A stretch of DNA of 64,000 nucleotides, from the NCBI GenBank assembly GCA_014898415.1, contig RCTD01000018.1:5001-69000 (forward strand), given 5' to 3'. The notes beneath the pieces are model-generated. The model was not told where the DNA came from and ran no database searches. It saw nothing but the letters and a program-made list of their open reading frames with translations. The stretch comes from Stromatinia cepivora. Lineage: Eukaryota; Ascomycota; Leotiomycetes; Helotiales; Sclerotiniaceae. Both the position numbers and the translations under genes were made by a program. Below, in pieces: positions 45,687-56,626 of the stretch (its first letter is position 1; each line of letters begins with the position of its first letter).

Positions 45687-46193
45687 GATTGCGATTTATC
45701 GAAAAAGATATTTAGTTGGGAGAGAGGGTATCAAGAAAATGAAGAAGAGAGATGAATGCTCTCAATCTTTAGTTCAATATGCCTCAATATGATTGTGAAA
45801 TAATTGAAGTCAAATTTATTAACTTCTTTTCGTTGGCAGTGATGTTACATCTACTGTATTGTTATCGTATCTCCAAGCTCAACTTCAACCAACTTTCATA
45901 TTGGAGCTCCAGGCACGATCCGAACCACGCGTAGTAGCTAGTGCGGAGCTTAGCGCCGGAATCTCTTACTCTGTTAACTTACTATTGGCTTTACAGCCTC
46001 GTGCCACAGCCTCATATTGCAGCCTCGTGTTGTAGCCTCACCCAGCTTTTGAACCTTACATAACCATATTTTTGTGTCGAGGTAATGCACTGAAGCGGAA
46101 TGCTGATTCTACAACGATGGAAATTGAAGATATACACCTCAACGGTATTATTTGACGACTTATACGATCACATACTAGTGTTATGCCAACGAA
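45687..46193. promoter_or_regulatory. Divergent promoter between proteasome alpha3 and WW/FF gene
   Basis: 507 bp between outward-facing start codons. At 45993-46040 the word AGCCTC(G/A) recurs four times about every 14 bp (CAGCCTCGTGCCA, CAGCCTCATATTG, CAGCCTCGTGTTG, TAGCCTCACCC), a possible clustered regulator site. Confidence 0.5.
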
Positions 46194-47932
46194 ATGTTAA
46201 AATCAACCCACAAACCAACCCTTCCTCCTCCTTTACCACCAGGATGGACTGAACATAAAGCACCCACAGGTAAGAAGTATTCCTTCAGATGCCTACTATA
46301 GCATAGCTAATACGTAAAGGTCATTCTTACTACTACAATGCCGGAACCAAACAATCTACGTATACGCGACCGGCACCAATAGTAGTGCCTCATCCACCGG
46401 CTCTAGATCCGACCCAAAGCTTCCTCCAATACCAATCTGTTGAAAATTCAATACCAAGTGCTGGAACGAATTTCAACAAATTTGTTCCTCGAGATCAAGG
46501 GCAGACCCAAGGTGGCAGAGGTGATTTTCAGGGGCACCGAGGAGGTAGAGGCGGTCATGGTCATGCGCGGGAAAGTCGACCACAGCCAAATGACAAACCG
46601 AAGTCGCGTTTTCCTATTCCCGGATGTGAACCTTGGGTTCTTGTACACACCAAGTATGGAAGAAGATTTGTCTACAATACTGAGAAGAACCAAAGTTTTT
46701 GGCGAATACCAGATAAGCTCAAGGATGGAATCCTGAAGCTTGATCAATTAAGAATCAAGGAAAAGGCAGATGCACTCTTGAAGGAGAGAAATGCTGAAGG
46801 AATTTCCGAAATTTCTGGTCCTGCGCAAATGCCAGGTATGATGAATACTGCTGCCGAGACTCTGGTTCGCGATGGAGAAGACAGTTCCGAATATGAAGAA
46901 GTAGAGGTTACGGATGATGAAGAAGAAGACGTCCAGGAAAATCCATCGAAACGTCAACGAACCGAAGAACTCGATCATGATGACCCGGTGGAGTTCAATG
47001 AGGACGATATCGCATACCAACTTGCAGCTATGGGACAAGACTATGGACTAGATCCGGGCGAATATGATGACGGCAATATGGATGAATGGGAACCAGGTGC
47101 AGAAGGATTGGAATTGACGTTTGAAGATTCGGCGGCCCTCTTCAAGGATTTGCTCAACGACTTTGGTATAAATCCCTATTGGCCATGGGAGAAATTGATT
47201 GAAGATGGGAAAATCGTGGAGGATACACGCTACACAGCTCTTACGAACATGAAATCGCGGCGCGACGTATGGGACGAATGGTCGAAGGAAAAGATTACAC
47301 AACTTCGAGAATTACGCGCTAAAGAAGAGAAGAAAGATCCCAAGATTCCTTACTTGACCTTCTTACAAAAACACGCAACGCCGAAACTTTATTGGCCAGA
47401 ATTCAAACGGAAATACAAAAAGGAAGCGGAAATGCGAGACGCATCCTTGTTAGATAAAGACCGGGAAAAGCTGTACAGAGAACATATCAATCGACTGAAA
47501 CTTCCACAATCGACTTTGAAATCGGATCTTTCCACGCTTCTCAAGTCTCAATCCCTGTCCACCTTGAATAACGCGACTCTTATCTCGCATTTACCTCCAA
47601 AGATACTTGGAGATATTCGATACATTTCTCTCGAGGCACCTGTGAGGGATCCTTTGATCGAAGCTTTCATCACTACTTTACTGCCTCCCCCTGAGTCTGC
47701 CGCAGTAGAAGAAAACGAGGAAGCGACTAAGCAAAGACTAGAAAAAGAAAGAAGACAAAAAGCACTAGAGGAAAGAGAAAGAAGAGTGGCAGAAGAGAGA
47801 CGGAAACAGCAAAAGGCTTTAGAGTTTGGAAAGGGGAGGCTAAGGGATGAAGAGGCGGAAATCCACCGTGCTATGAATGTGTCCAAAAGAGGTCTCATGG
47901 GACATTTAAACGAAGGGGATGTAGAGAAGTAG
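46194..47932 (+). CDS. WW/FF-domain pre-mRNA splicing factor (URN1/dre4-like)
   Basis: Exons 46194-46269 and 46320-47932 (50-bp intron) give 562 residues. The first WW domain spans residues about 14-43 (LPPGWTEHKAPTGHSYYYNA), with the second signature Trp replaced by Tyr40; a second WW-like unit follows at about EPWVLVHTKYGRRFVYN...FWRIP. Between them lies an RGG-type linker (GGRGDFQGHRGGRGGHGH). An acidic stretch (EEVEVTDDEEEDV) precedes an FF domain (FEDSAALFKDLLNDFGINPY to DVWDEWSKEK). The C-terminus is a long charged helix (KERRQKALEERERRVAEERR). This order matches the TCERG1/URN1/dre4 group that links splicing factors and polymerase. Assignment to the group is firm; one-to-one orthology is likely. 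Confidence 0.9.
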
Positions 47933-48216
47933 AGTCCGTGATATTGGAATCTCGAATAACCATTTGAAAAGGCCGAAACTATTTAATATCTATAACATTA
48001 GTCTAAAAATGATATGCCAACAGCTTCGAAACATTTGGTTGATTCTTCATACAATGCTTTCATTCTGGCTCCATATATTTTGAGTGCGCCATACCCATCC
48101 ACAACCATCGGACTTTATCATTTCTTACCATTCCTCTTTTTTATCTTCATTTACCATTGCACTGTTGGGAATTGTGGGCCGTTTGGCAGGGGCTGCAGAA
48201 AGGAAAGGTCAGTCAG
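47933..48216. other. Short intergenic gap before the pogo element
   Basis: 3' flank of the WW/FF gene; no gene seen. Confidence 0.5.
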
Positions 48217-48218
48217 TA

Positions 48219-48260
48219 ACCGATTTCCCTATATCGTGCACGACCCCACATCTTGCACGC
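48219..48260 (+). repeat. Left terminal inverted repeat of pogo element
   Basis: Begins ACCGATTTCCCTATATCGTG directly after TA and ends in TCTTGCACGC; matches the complement of 57818-57859 at 40 of 42 positions. Confidence 0.92.
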
Positions 48261-48476
48261 CCTTCATATTCCTACTACGATCACTTCAAAATTCGATATT
48301 AATTATAAATTATAAGATATAAAGCTACAATTCTTTTTGAGCAATAAAGAGATATAATATTATCCTATAGAATTAAAAAACCTTTATATTTTCAATTTCG
48401 ACGAAACCTTGATACATCGCCCGGCCTTTGAATGCAATACCCCCCCCCCTCCTTTCATTACTGATTTATCAATCTC

Positions 48477-48642
48477 TGTTGGAAATGAGGCCATCATAGG
48501 ATTAGAATTGAGGTCACGAGACCACAATGGTGCACAGACCATATTTGGGGATAACCTCAATTCTACTCCTATTAGAATTATAAATCCTTAGTTCAATCTA
48601 CATAATCAACAATACTACTATTTCCTATACCAAAAGTTAACA
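48477..48642 (+). repeat. 5' LTR of copia element (166 bp)
   Basis: TG...CA ends; pairs with 54081-54246. Differences between the two LTRs are mostly C/T and G/A changes, as expected after RIP. Confidence 0.93.
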
Positions 48643-49094
48643 GGTTATGAGATCCGGTTGCACAGTAATAACTAGAAAGCAAAGCAAATCGAGAAAGGAT
48701 TAGTATAGCTAGTAGGGGTAGAACAGAATGAAAATCAGAGTTTTTATACAATACCATCGAAGCAGAATTGAAATACAACAATACAGCTTATAATTCACAA
48801 CATTACAGGCCAGAGCGGAGAGCAATCTGTACAATGCCGATATAGAATTATAGTAGAGGCGAAGAGCAAATTCGCATAGCTACAAAAAAACATATTACAA
48901 TACGATCTTATGAATTTTTTTATTGTTTTATTTTTATATTTCTTTATTATTTTGAATTTATTTGCTGTATACCTTTTTTTTTAAAACCGTCTTAAAAATC
49001 TGAAGACTATCTTCGATACCCATCAAATAACAAGAAACCTTCACAATATCGGAATCAAACAATCCTTCGAAGCTCGATCAAAACAATTATAAAC

Positions 49095-52000
49095 GATGGT
49101 TCAGACAAACGAAGATACAATTGAAAGGGAAAGGATAGTTTTATACAATTGATCAAACATTAGACGAATATACGCAGATTGCAGGATCCAATACAATATC
49201 TGCCTACGAGATCAATGGTCATATATATTACAATATCGAATTGAAATCGGAATACTTAAAGGACGAAGTGAATGTATTATTATATATTTGTATAACACTC
49301 AATAATGATGATGAAACTTTCACCGACGAATATTCAACAGTATATACACTTTGGAGATACCTTAAATCAAAATATACCAGAATCAGTATAGTTACAGCTA
49401 ATACGTATATAACGATGATCCAGAACTTCAAATTCCAACCTAATATTTATTCTGATATAATTATTATCGAAGTCTGAAACAAACTGAAAGAGTACAAAAG
49501 GAAATTAGGAGTTACAGACGAAAGCTATTGGTCAGTATATCAAGATATTGCCTTGTTTTTGATTTTAATATATAATCTTTCAATCGATTATCAAGAAATA
49601 ATAGATATATTGGATATCCAAATCAATTTTAGTATTGATGATAAGATTAAGTATTTACAAATTAAGGAACTTTGTCTTAAGGATAGATCAAAGCTAGTAC
49701 AAATTGCGAAAGGATTTAGATACGTTTTTCAACGCTAAGAACCAGATTTCGAGACTCCAAATAATACTTGCGATCTGTATTAAAGGGAAGATCATTATAT
49801 ACAAAATTACCTGCATTTAGTGTGAGCCAGTAAACTCCTTTATAGTTATCTTCGTTATTAAAGGAGAAGGGGATCATTGAATCCGAAGAAGGTTTATTTC
49901 AATAAAAAGGATTAAGTATACTCTGCTAACAATATTTCTGAATCAGACTCTGATATTGAGGATATGATGGAGGAAGATTGCAATTTGATAAAGGAAACTA
50001 TTAATAAAACTTCTTTTAGTAAATGGTATGCTGATATAGGCGTTTTTTTATATATGTCTGATTAATCTTCATTATTTAAATCAATAGAATTTATTGCTAA
50101 ATAAAGGATAAAGGTTGGTAGGGGAGTGATATATTGTTGCCATTGGGGTTTAATGGATATGGTATACAAAGATGGTTTTAAGATGCTATTTTCAAATATG
50201 TTATATGTATTAGGGTTAGGAGTAAACTTGTTGTTAGGAAAAAGGATCTATGAAATAGGGTTGCAAGGGGAATTCAACTCTCATTATATATATTTCAAGA
50301 AGGACAATAAGAAAATCATCTATGCTAGAATATAAGACGGAATATATGTGATTTCATATATGACTAAAGGATATAAGGATATAGCTCTTTATTCTAGTGT
50401 ATACCAAAATGATCAGGAAAAAGGCTTTTCTTCAGAAATAATCGATAATACCAAAGGTATCGATAACGAATTAATATTCAAGGAGAAAGAAAGATATTTA
50501 TTATAGTATCGAAGATTCAATTATCTAGGTCCAGATAAGATTAAGAATCTATATAAGGTATCCAATATAATCAAATTGATAAAGGTCCCAATTGAATTAG
50601 ATATCTGTAAAGTGTATATATTCATTAAGATGATCAATCGTATTCCGAAGCAATTGAGTTTATATAAATCAAAGAGATTCGAATTTATATATTTCGATAT
50701 TGCAGGATTATTTCCAAAATCGATTCGAGGGAATCGTTATTTTATATTGATCATTGACAATTATACAAAAATAAATTGGATTATATTATTTAAACAAAAA
50801 GATAATATAATTCAAATATTGAAAACTTGGAAAAAGGAGATAGAATTAACTACTAAAGAAAAGATCATTACAACCAAAACTGATAATACACTGGAACTCC
50901 TACAAGCTATTCGTGAATAGTCATCAAGCATATAATCCAAAATTACAATAATTGCCTCTTCATATCAAAACAAATCTGCAGAACGGAATATAAGGATTGC
51001 AGAAACAGATATAAAAGCAATATTAAAAAAAACTGAATTATTATTAAAATTTTGGGACGAAGTTGTAGAGCATGATGCTTATATTAGGAATTGTATTAAT
51101 ATTGATCTTGATATGAATGAAATAGATTGATCCTTTACAGAAGCTTTTATAGATATAATATCAGATATAAAGATATATAAAGTTTGAAGAAGTAAATGTT
51201 ATATTTATATCAATCTCAAGATTATTCCGAAAGGGCAAAGATACGATAAGTTGCGGGACACTTCGAGAGTCAATGTATTCCTAGGGTATTCAAAAGTTAT
51301 GAATAAATATATCAAAATGTATTCTCCAAAATTAGATTATATATTTCGATTAAACAAAGTAATCATAAATGAATCTCATCGAAAAAAAGATTTGGATCTT
51401 AAATTAAGAAATTGTGAATCAGGCCTACAAGGAACAAAGAATATAAAATCAGATCGAAAACCTTATAATAAACCGACAATAAACAAAGCATCTTCTCCAT
51501 CCTCAACACTAAATGCGATATCTATATTACCTTCGTTTCAAATGTTCTCTTTAATAGATATTATACCAAATTCAGTAATTATACCAAACATCCCAATTAT
51601 CGAATTGAAACCAGATAAATTAGATACATCAATATTAATATACAATGAAGATAAAGATAACAATATCCAGAAAACAAATCAAGAATCTTCTTCCAAAGAT
51701 ACTTCAGATATCGAATCCATTATTTCAAAGAGTTCAATTCAAGAGTCAACTTCTGCAAATCCTAAATCTATATCAGAAGCAAAATTTAAGATCGTTTTAA
51801 ATTTTGCTGATAAGTTTATTTCAGTAGAATCAAAAAGCGAAGTAAATCTATAATCATTTGAGATCGAGTAAGAGGATGAAATGGACCTTAAAGACAAATC
51901 CTTAAGATATCTAATATGAAAATGGAAAAGAGATATAGAACAAGATTTTGAAAAAAAACAGGAAAGCAAGATTATAAGAGTATTAATTGTGATATCTATA

Positions 52001-54057
52001 CAGGCTAAAATTCAAGAAAGTATAAAATATATTATAATTGTAATCCCAATTATTTACAAGATAGACCTTTATATCAAAGACAAGATCGTTTCAGATTTTA
52101 TGATTTCGTTGATAGATACAGATAATACAAAAAGTATAGTATATCCGATCGAAAAAGTTCTAGAAATCAAAATATCAAGAATTTATAAAGAAACAATATC
52201 GAATTAAGAATATTTTGAAAAATGAAAGGAAATTATTTAAAAGGAAATTATATCTTTAATTCAAAATAATACTTGGGAAGAATATATACTTTCTAAAGGA
52301 AGTAATCTGGTTTCAACGAAATGAATATTTATAATTAAGATCAAAAATAACAAAGTAGAATAATTCAAGACAAGATTAATGATTCGAAAATTCAGTCAGA
52401 TATTAGGAAAGGATTACAACAAAACATTTGTATCAATAATGAAACTAGATATATTTAAACTATTTTTAACTATCATTACAAAAGAAAATTTAGAGTATTC
52501 ATATTTTGATATCAAAAATGCCTTTACCAAATCGCATTTGAAGGAAAAGATCTATTTCGAATTATTTCAAAATATCAAAGTCAAAAAGGGATATATACTA
52601 CAAGCTCTACAAAGCCTATATAGTTTGAAACAAGCTGGAAGGGATTGGAGTTTATTATTGAAGAAAAAGCTTTTAGATATAAATTTTGTATAAAGTTTGA
52701 CAGACCCATGTCTGTATATATCCAAAGATTGTGATATAATATTACTAATATATATCGATAATATCATTATTATATCGTGTATATCATTGCAAATCATTTA
52801 GTTCGATGAAAAGCTATCGGCCTGTTTTAACATCAAGAATCTAAAGGAGATTAATAAGATCCTAGATATTAGAATCATTCGCAATAGAAAAGTGTATATA
52901 TTAATTATAGATCAAGAAGAATATCTCGATGTTATATTAATCAAATATAGTATTATATATAAACAACATCAAGTCAAGAAATTGCCAATAATGGATTATA
53001 CCTATCTTCGATTAATAATTGATAATGATGAACTAGCAGATGTGAACGAATATCAATAACGAATAGAAAGTGTGATTCATCCAATGGTATATACTCGATC
53101 AAATATAGTATTTTCAGTTGGAAGACTTTCATAATTTATGGCAAAACCAGCAAAACATTATACTATAACTTTGAAGAATCTGATGCGATATCTACGATCA
53201 ACAATCAAATAGAAGTTATGGTTCGGGTCAAAGGGAGTACAATTTGATATCTGTAAAGAATACAATATGTTTGATAATATAATAAAGGTATATACAGATA
53301 CAGATTGAGTTAATAACAAATATAATCGGAAAAGTGTTTCAGAGGGAGTTGTGATATTCTACAAAAGCCCTATATTATGGATTAGCAAGAAACAAATATC
53401 TGTGGCTATCTCTAATACAGAATCAGAATATATTGCGATAGCAATGTTTATCAAACAAAGAAGATAGATTATACAAATATTCAAAGATCTATTTAGATTA
53501 AATTATATTGGAAAGAACGGAGATATAATTCAAATGCTTAATAATAATCAAAGTGCTTTAGCTTTAATCAAGAATCTATATTTGCATGAACGATCCAAAT
53601 ATATAGATATTGTCACGAATCGTGAACCACAGGAGGCTAACCACGTGATACCTCTTATCTCCCACATCCATTGATGAGCTGATCGTCCGTGCACATGCGT
53701 TACGATTCATGCGATTTAGTATGGTAAAATGGTGACCCTAATAACACATGCGCACAACCCCGCAGCTTACGAATGGGTATTTGTGTATATATATCTAGTC
53801 GCTCCTTACGAGCCATAGTTCTTCAGTTGTAGATTCTAAAGAACATAATTGACCCTGTTTATTCAGCTCTACTACGGCTCTTGTGCGTCACAGATATCAA
53901 TTATCATTTCATCAGGGACTTGATAGAAAAGGAGAAAATCGTTACTAATTATATCAATACATACGATATGGTTGCTAATGGAATAACGAAGCCTTATACA
54001 AGAATTGCTTTTGAAAGATTTAAAAAAATGTTGGGATTAGTAGCCTAGGAGGATCGA
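49095..54057 (+). pseudogene. Decayed copia Gag-Pol
   Basis: Ordered remains: Gag-like part (about 49,240-49,740), the pre-integrase segment MLYVLGLGVNLLLGKRIYE (50,190), integrase core RGNRYFILIIDNYTKINWII (50,730-50,800), a Ser/Thr-rich linker (51,250-51,850), reverse transcriptase KENLEYSYFDIKNAFTKSHL and LQSLYSLKQAGRDW (52,480-52,650), and RNase H with VYTDTD and ISNTESEYIAIAMF (53,290-53,450). The C-terminus KYIDI is interrupted by the solo LTR and resumes as NYHFIRDLIEKEKIVTNYIN to a stop at about 54,048. In-frame stops and A/T-rich codons throughout indicate RIP. Confidence 0.88.
53611..53892 (+). mobile_element. Solo LTR, family B
   Basis: 282 bp from TGTCACGAATCGTGAACCAC to TTGTGCGTCACA, with target duplication GATAT (53606-53610, 53893-53897). 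It splits the RNase H end of the copia element. The other copy is 16136-16407, inverted. Confidence 0.92.
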
Positions 54058-54080
54058 ATAGGATATCCTTAATGGGGGAG

Positions 54081-54246
54081 TGTTGGAAATGAGGTCATTA
54101 TAGGATTAGAATTGAGGTCACGAGATCACAATAGTGTATAGATCATATTTGGGGATAATCTCAATTCTACTTCTATTAGAATTATAGATTCTTAGTTCAA
54201 CCTATATAATCAATAATACTATTACTTCCTGCACCAAAAGTTAACA
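54081..54246 (+). repeat. 3' LTR of copia element (166 bp)
   Basis: Same length as the 5' LTR, preceded by a purine tract and followed by target duplication ATCTC. Confidence 0.93.
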
Positions 54247-54950
54247 ATCTCTATAATATTGTAATCCTTTATAGCTTCTTGAGATATTAGATCTATAATA
54301 GAAAAACGTTTTTGAATCATTTGTACTTTTTTAATAGGAGATATTAATGATTTTCAAGCTCTTTTCATCCCCTCTTTAGTATTACATACAATTTGACAAT
54401 CGATCTCCCTTTGTGCTACCCTCTCTTTAATCGCTCTATTTTTCTATTCCTTTTCAACTTTCTTTTCGACTTTCTCTTACTTCTTAGTTTCCTTCTCCTA
54501 TTCAGCAACTAATGCTTTTATCGATTGATAGATTCTAACTCTTTCGATTTGCGAGGGGGAATATAAAAAAGTATCTTCGCCCTTTTTTTCTATTAGGTTT
54601 AAATGTTTAGAATGGGTTCTTTTCTTTCTTTCGATCTTCAAAGTTTTTTTTAGACCTTTTGCTCTATACAATTGGATATTAGTATTAGTTGTATGTGTAA
54701 ATGCGGTTTTAAAAAGCTTTTGAGTGATATCGGGATCCTGTTTGAGGCGAAACTCTAATTTGAGGTGATGAAGAGTTTTAGTTGTATATAATATCTTTAT
54801 TTTATTCCCTATAAATTGCATCAATGTAAGTGGCATAAGGGCTTGCTTTAGTTCGATATTGTGAATAATAATGTTTTTATTTATAGAATAAATACCGGCT
54901 TTTTCGAAAGATTTCAGGATATTATGAGTAATAGCAGATTAAGCCCAAAC

Positions 54951-55100
54951 TGTCACGAGATACACGTGATCGCGTACGATCGGGCTAGTACGGTACTAAG
55001 CTCCGAGCCGATCATATATATAGCTTCGTAGCACACTCTCTTTAGCTCTGTAGCTTTTAATTCTAAGGTTGATCTCTAAACGCTCGTTGGGTTCGTCACA
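54951..55100 (+). repeat. 5' LTR, family A
   Basis: TGTCACGAGATACACGTGAT to GGGTTCGTCACA. Includes CATATATATAGC, a possible TATA box. Confidence 0.94.
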
Positions 55101-55267
55101 TTATTAAAAGCTCTTCCAGATAAGAAATGGAATAACATACGCTCATGCTCATGCACACTCCGCTTGCTCCTGTCCTAGGCACACGCTCATGCTCACTCGC
55201 TTGCACATGGATCTTCTTAATATTATTTGAAGGTGTTGTCTTTTTTCTTACCCTTAATTTCTAAGCT

Positions 55268-56407
55268 ATGGATTACGATTCGATAAACCTCGCGATTGCA
55301 GAACTTCGTGGCGAAGTGACTCGTCAGCGGGATGAAATCTCGTTCCTACGCTCCCTGATTCTCGAACGCACTCCTGCTGCTCATACTCCTTCTCGTCCGA
55401 AACCCTCTCTCCCTGATCCTGAAAAGTTCAGTGGTAGCTCTCAAAAGTTCGATACCTGGCTTCCTTCGATTCGAGCGAAACTACAAGTAGACGGCGCTGC
55501 GATCGGCAACTCTACAGCTCAATTTTACTATGTTTATCTTAATCTCGAATCTCACGTACAAGCTATGGTACTACCTCAGCTTTCTTCTCTTGATCAAAAC
55601 GTTCCCTTAGATCATACGACGATCCTGGATCAACTCACACGTGTTTACAACAATCCGAATAAAGTCCAAGAAGCCGAAGATAAGTTATTCATTCTCAAAC
55701 AAGGAACCGATTCTCTATATACCTATATTGCAAAATTCGAAAGGACCCTTTACGAAGCCAAAGGTCAGAATTGGCCCGATTCGAATAAAATCTCAACCTT
55801 TCGCAATAAACTCAATGTTACTCTTAGAAATCGTCTTTCTCAACAGCTTTCTCTTCCCCGCTCTTATCCCGACTTTGTTCAGGTCATGCAACAACTAGCT
55901 GCTCGCACAGCGAATGGATTCCCTACATCATCCCACTCTAGTGAACCTAGAGCCCCACATATATTGCAGAATCCATCCCACTCTCGGAACCACGATCCAA
56001 TGGACATTAGCAACCTTAATGTCATTGATACCCTTAGCCCCTTTGATACCCAATCGGACAAGCCCGATCGTACCTTGATTCTACCCCGCGTACGAACGCC
56101 CGAGTTTTCCCCTTCTGAAAGAACTCTCTTGTGCAAACAAAATAAATGTATACGATATAGAAATAACTCTCATTGGATACGAGCCTATCCGCTAGACCCG
56201 CATCAAGGAGTCCGAGATCGACAAGAGCCTGTTCCGACTATTACATTGACTACTGAGCCCGAAAGCGACGATGATGAGGATCTAGGAGAGATGATCAATG
56301 GCCGATATTTTGAAGATCGCTTAGAAGAGGCATATAGTACGGTGGATGCGTATTCGTTGGCTGTGATACAATCCACACATCAGGAATTTTTATCAAAAGA
56401 AGATTAG
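55268..56407 (+). CDS. Retrotransposon Gag protein (intact frame)
   Basis: 379 residues, no stops. An N-terminal helical part (LRGEVTRQRDEISFLRSLI) is followed by the capsid-like retrotransposon Gag domain: LPDPEKFSGSSQKFDTWLPS, AQFYYVYLNLESHVQAMVLP, DKLFILKQGTDSLYTYIAKF, RLSQQLSLPRSYPDFVQVMQ. A zinc-knuckle position follows (C-I-R-Y-x4-H-x4-Y), where two of three cysteines are Tyr; the changes are TGT to TAT. An acidic stretch (TEPESDDDEDLG) and a short C-terminal region end the protein. It forms the only coding content of the element and would package its RNA if enzymes are supplied by an autonomous relative. Superfamily (gypsy or copia) cannot be fixed from Gag alone. Confidence 0.86.
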   Translation: MDYDSINLAIAELRGEVTRQRDEISFLRSLILERTPAAHTPSRPKPSLPDPEKFSGSSQKFDTWLPSIRAKLQVDGAAIGNSTAQFYYVYLNLESHVQAMVLPQLSSLDQNVPLDHTTILDQLTRVYNNPNKVQEAEDKLFILKQGTDSLYTYIAKFERTLYEAKGQNWPDSNKISTFRNKLNVTLRNRLSQQLSLPRSYPDFVQVMQQLAARTANGFPTSSHSSEPRAPHILQNPSHSRNHDPMDISNLNVIDTLSPFDTQSDKPDRTLILPRVRTPEFSPSERTLLCKQNKCIRYRNNSHWIRAYPLDPHQGVRDRQEPVPTITLTTEPESDDDEDLGEMINGRYFEDRLEEAYSTVDAYSLAVIQSTHQEFLSKED

Positions 56408-56476
56408 TGATCATTTTGTACTTAAGTCATTCATTTAAAGTGAGTTCGAAGCGAACTCTTCAGAAGGGGGGGGTAG

Positions 56477-56626
56477 TATCACGAGATACACGTGATCGCG
56501 TACGATCGGGCTAGTACGGTACTAAGCTCCGAACCGATCATATATATAGCTTCGTAGCACACTCTCTTTAGCTCTGTAGCTTTTAATTCTAAGGTTGATC
56601 TCTAAACGCTCGTTGGGTTCGTCACA
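56477..56626 (+). repeat. 3' LTR, family A
   Basis: Starts TATCACG instead of TGTCACG (one G to A change) and has GAACCG for GAGCCG; otherwise as the 5' LTR. Confidence 0.94.

Larger units (their letters stand above)
48477..54246 (+). mobile_element. Full-length, decayed Ty1/copia LTR retrotransposon
   Basis: LTRs of 166 bp at 48477-48642 and 54081-54246 (TGTTGGAAATGAGG to CCAAAAGTTAACA) flank the unit; the 5-bp target duplication ATCTC is at 48472-48476 and 54247-54251. A purine tract AATGGGGGAG abuts the right LTR. Directly after the left LTR stands GGTTATGAGATCCGG (48643-48657), complementary to a Met-type tRNA anticodon arm, suggesting a half-tRNA primer as in Drosophila copia. The order protease, integrase, reverse transcriptase, RNase H defines Ty1/copia. 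Many stops make it dead. It is inserted in the pogo element and is itself hit by a solo LTR at 53611-53892. Confidence 0.94.
54951..56626 (+). mobile_element. Gag-only non-autonomous LTR retrotransposon (1,676 bp)
   Basis: Two 150-bp LTRs (54951-55100, 56477-56626) differ at only two seen positions, both G to A in the 3' copy. Perfect 5-bp target duplication CAAAC at 54946-54950 and 56627-56631. A purine tract AGAAGGGGGGGG precedes the 3' LTR. The 1.38-kb interior holds one intact Gag reading frame and no protease, integrase, reverse transcriptase or RNase H, nor room for them. The primer-binding site is not obvious (TTATTAAAAGCTCTTCC follows the LTR). Structure is that of terminal-repeat elements with GAG (TR-GAG type) known from plants. 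Confidence 0.93.

Noticed and set aside
49228..49477. Independent host gene in the AT-rich island
   Set aside because: Falls in the Gag position of the decayed copia element between its LTRs.
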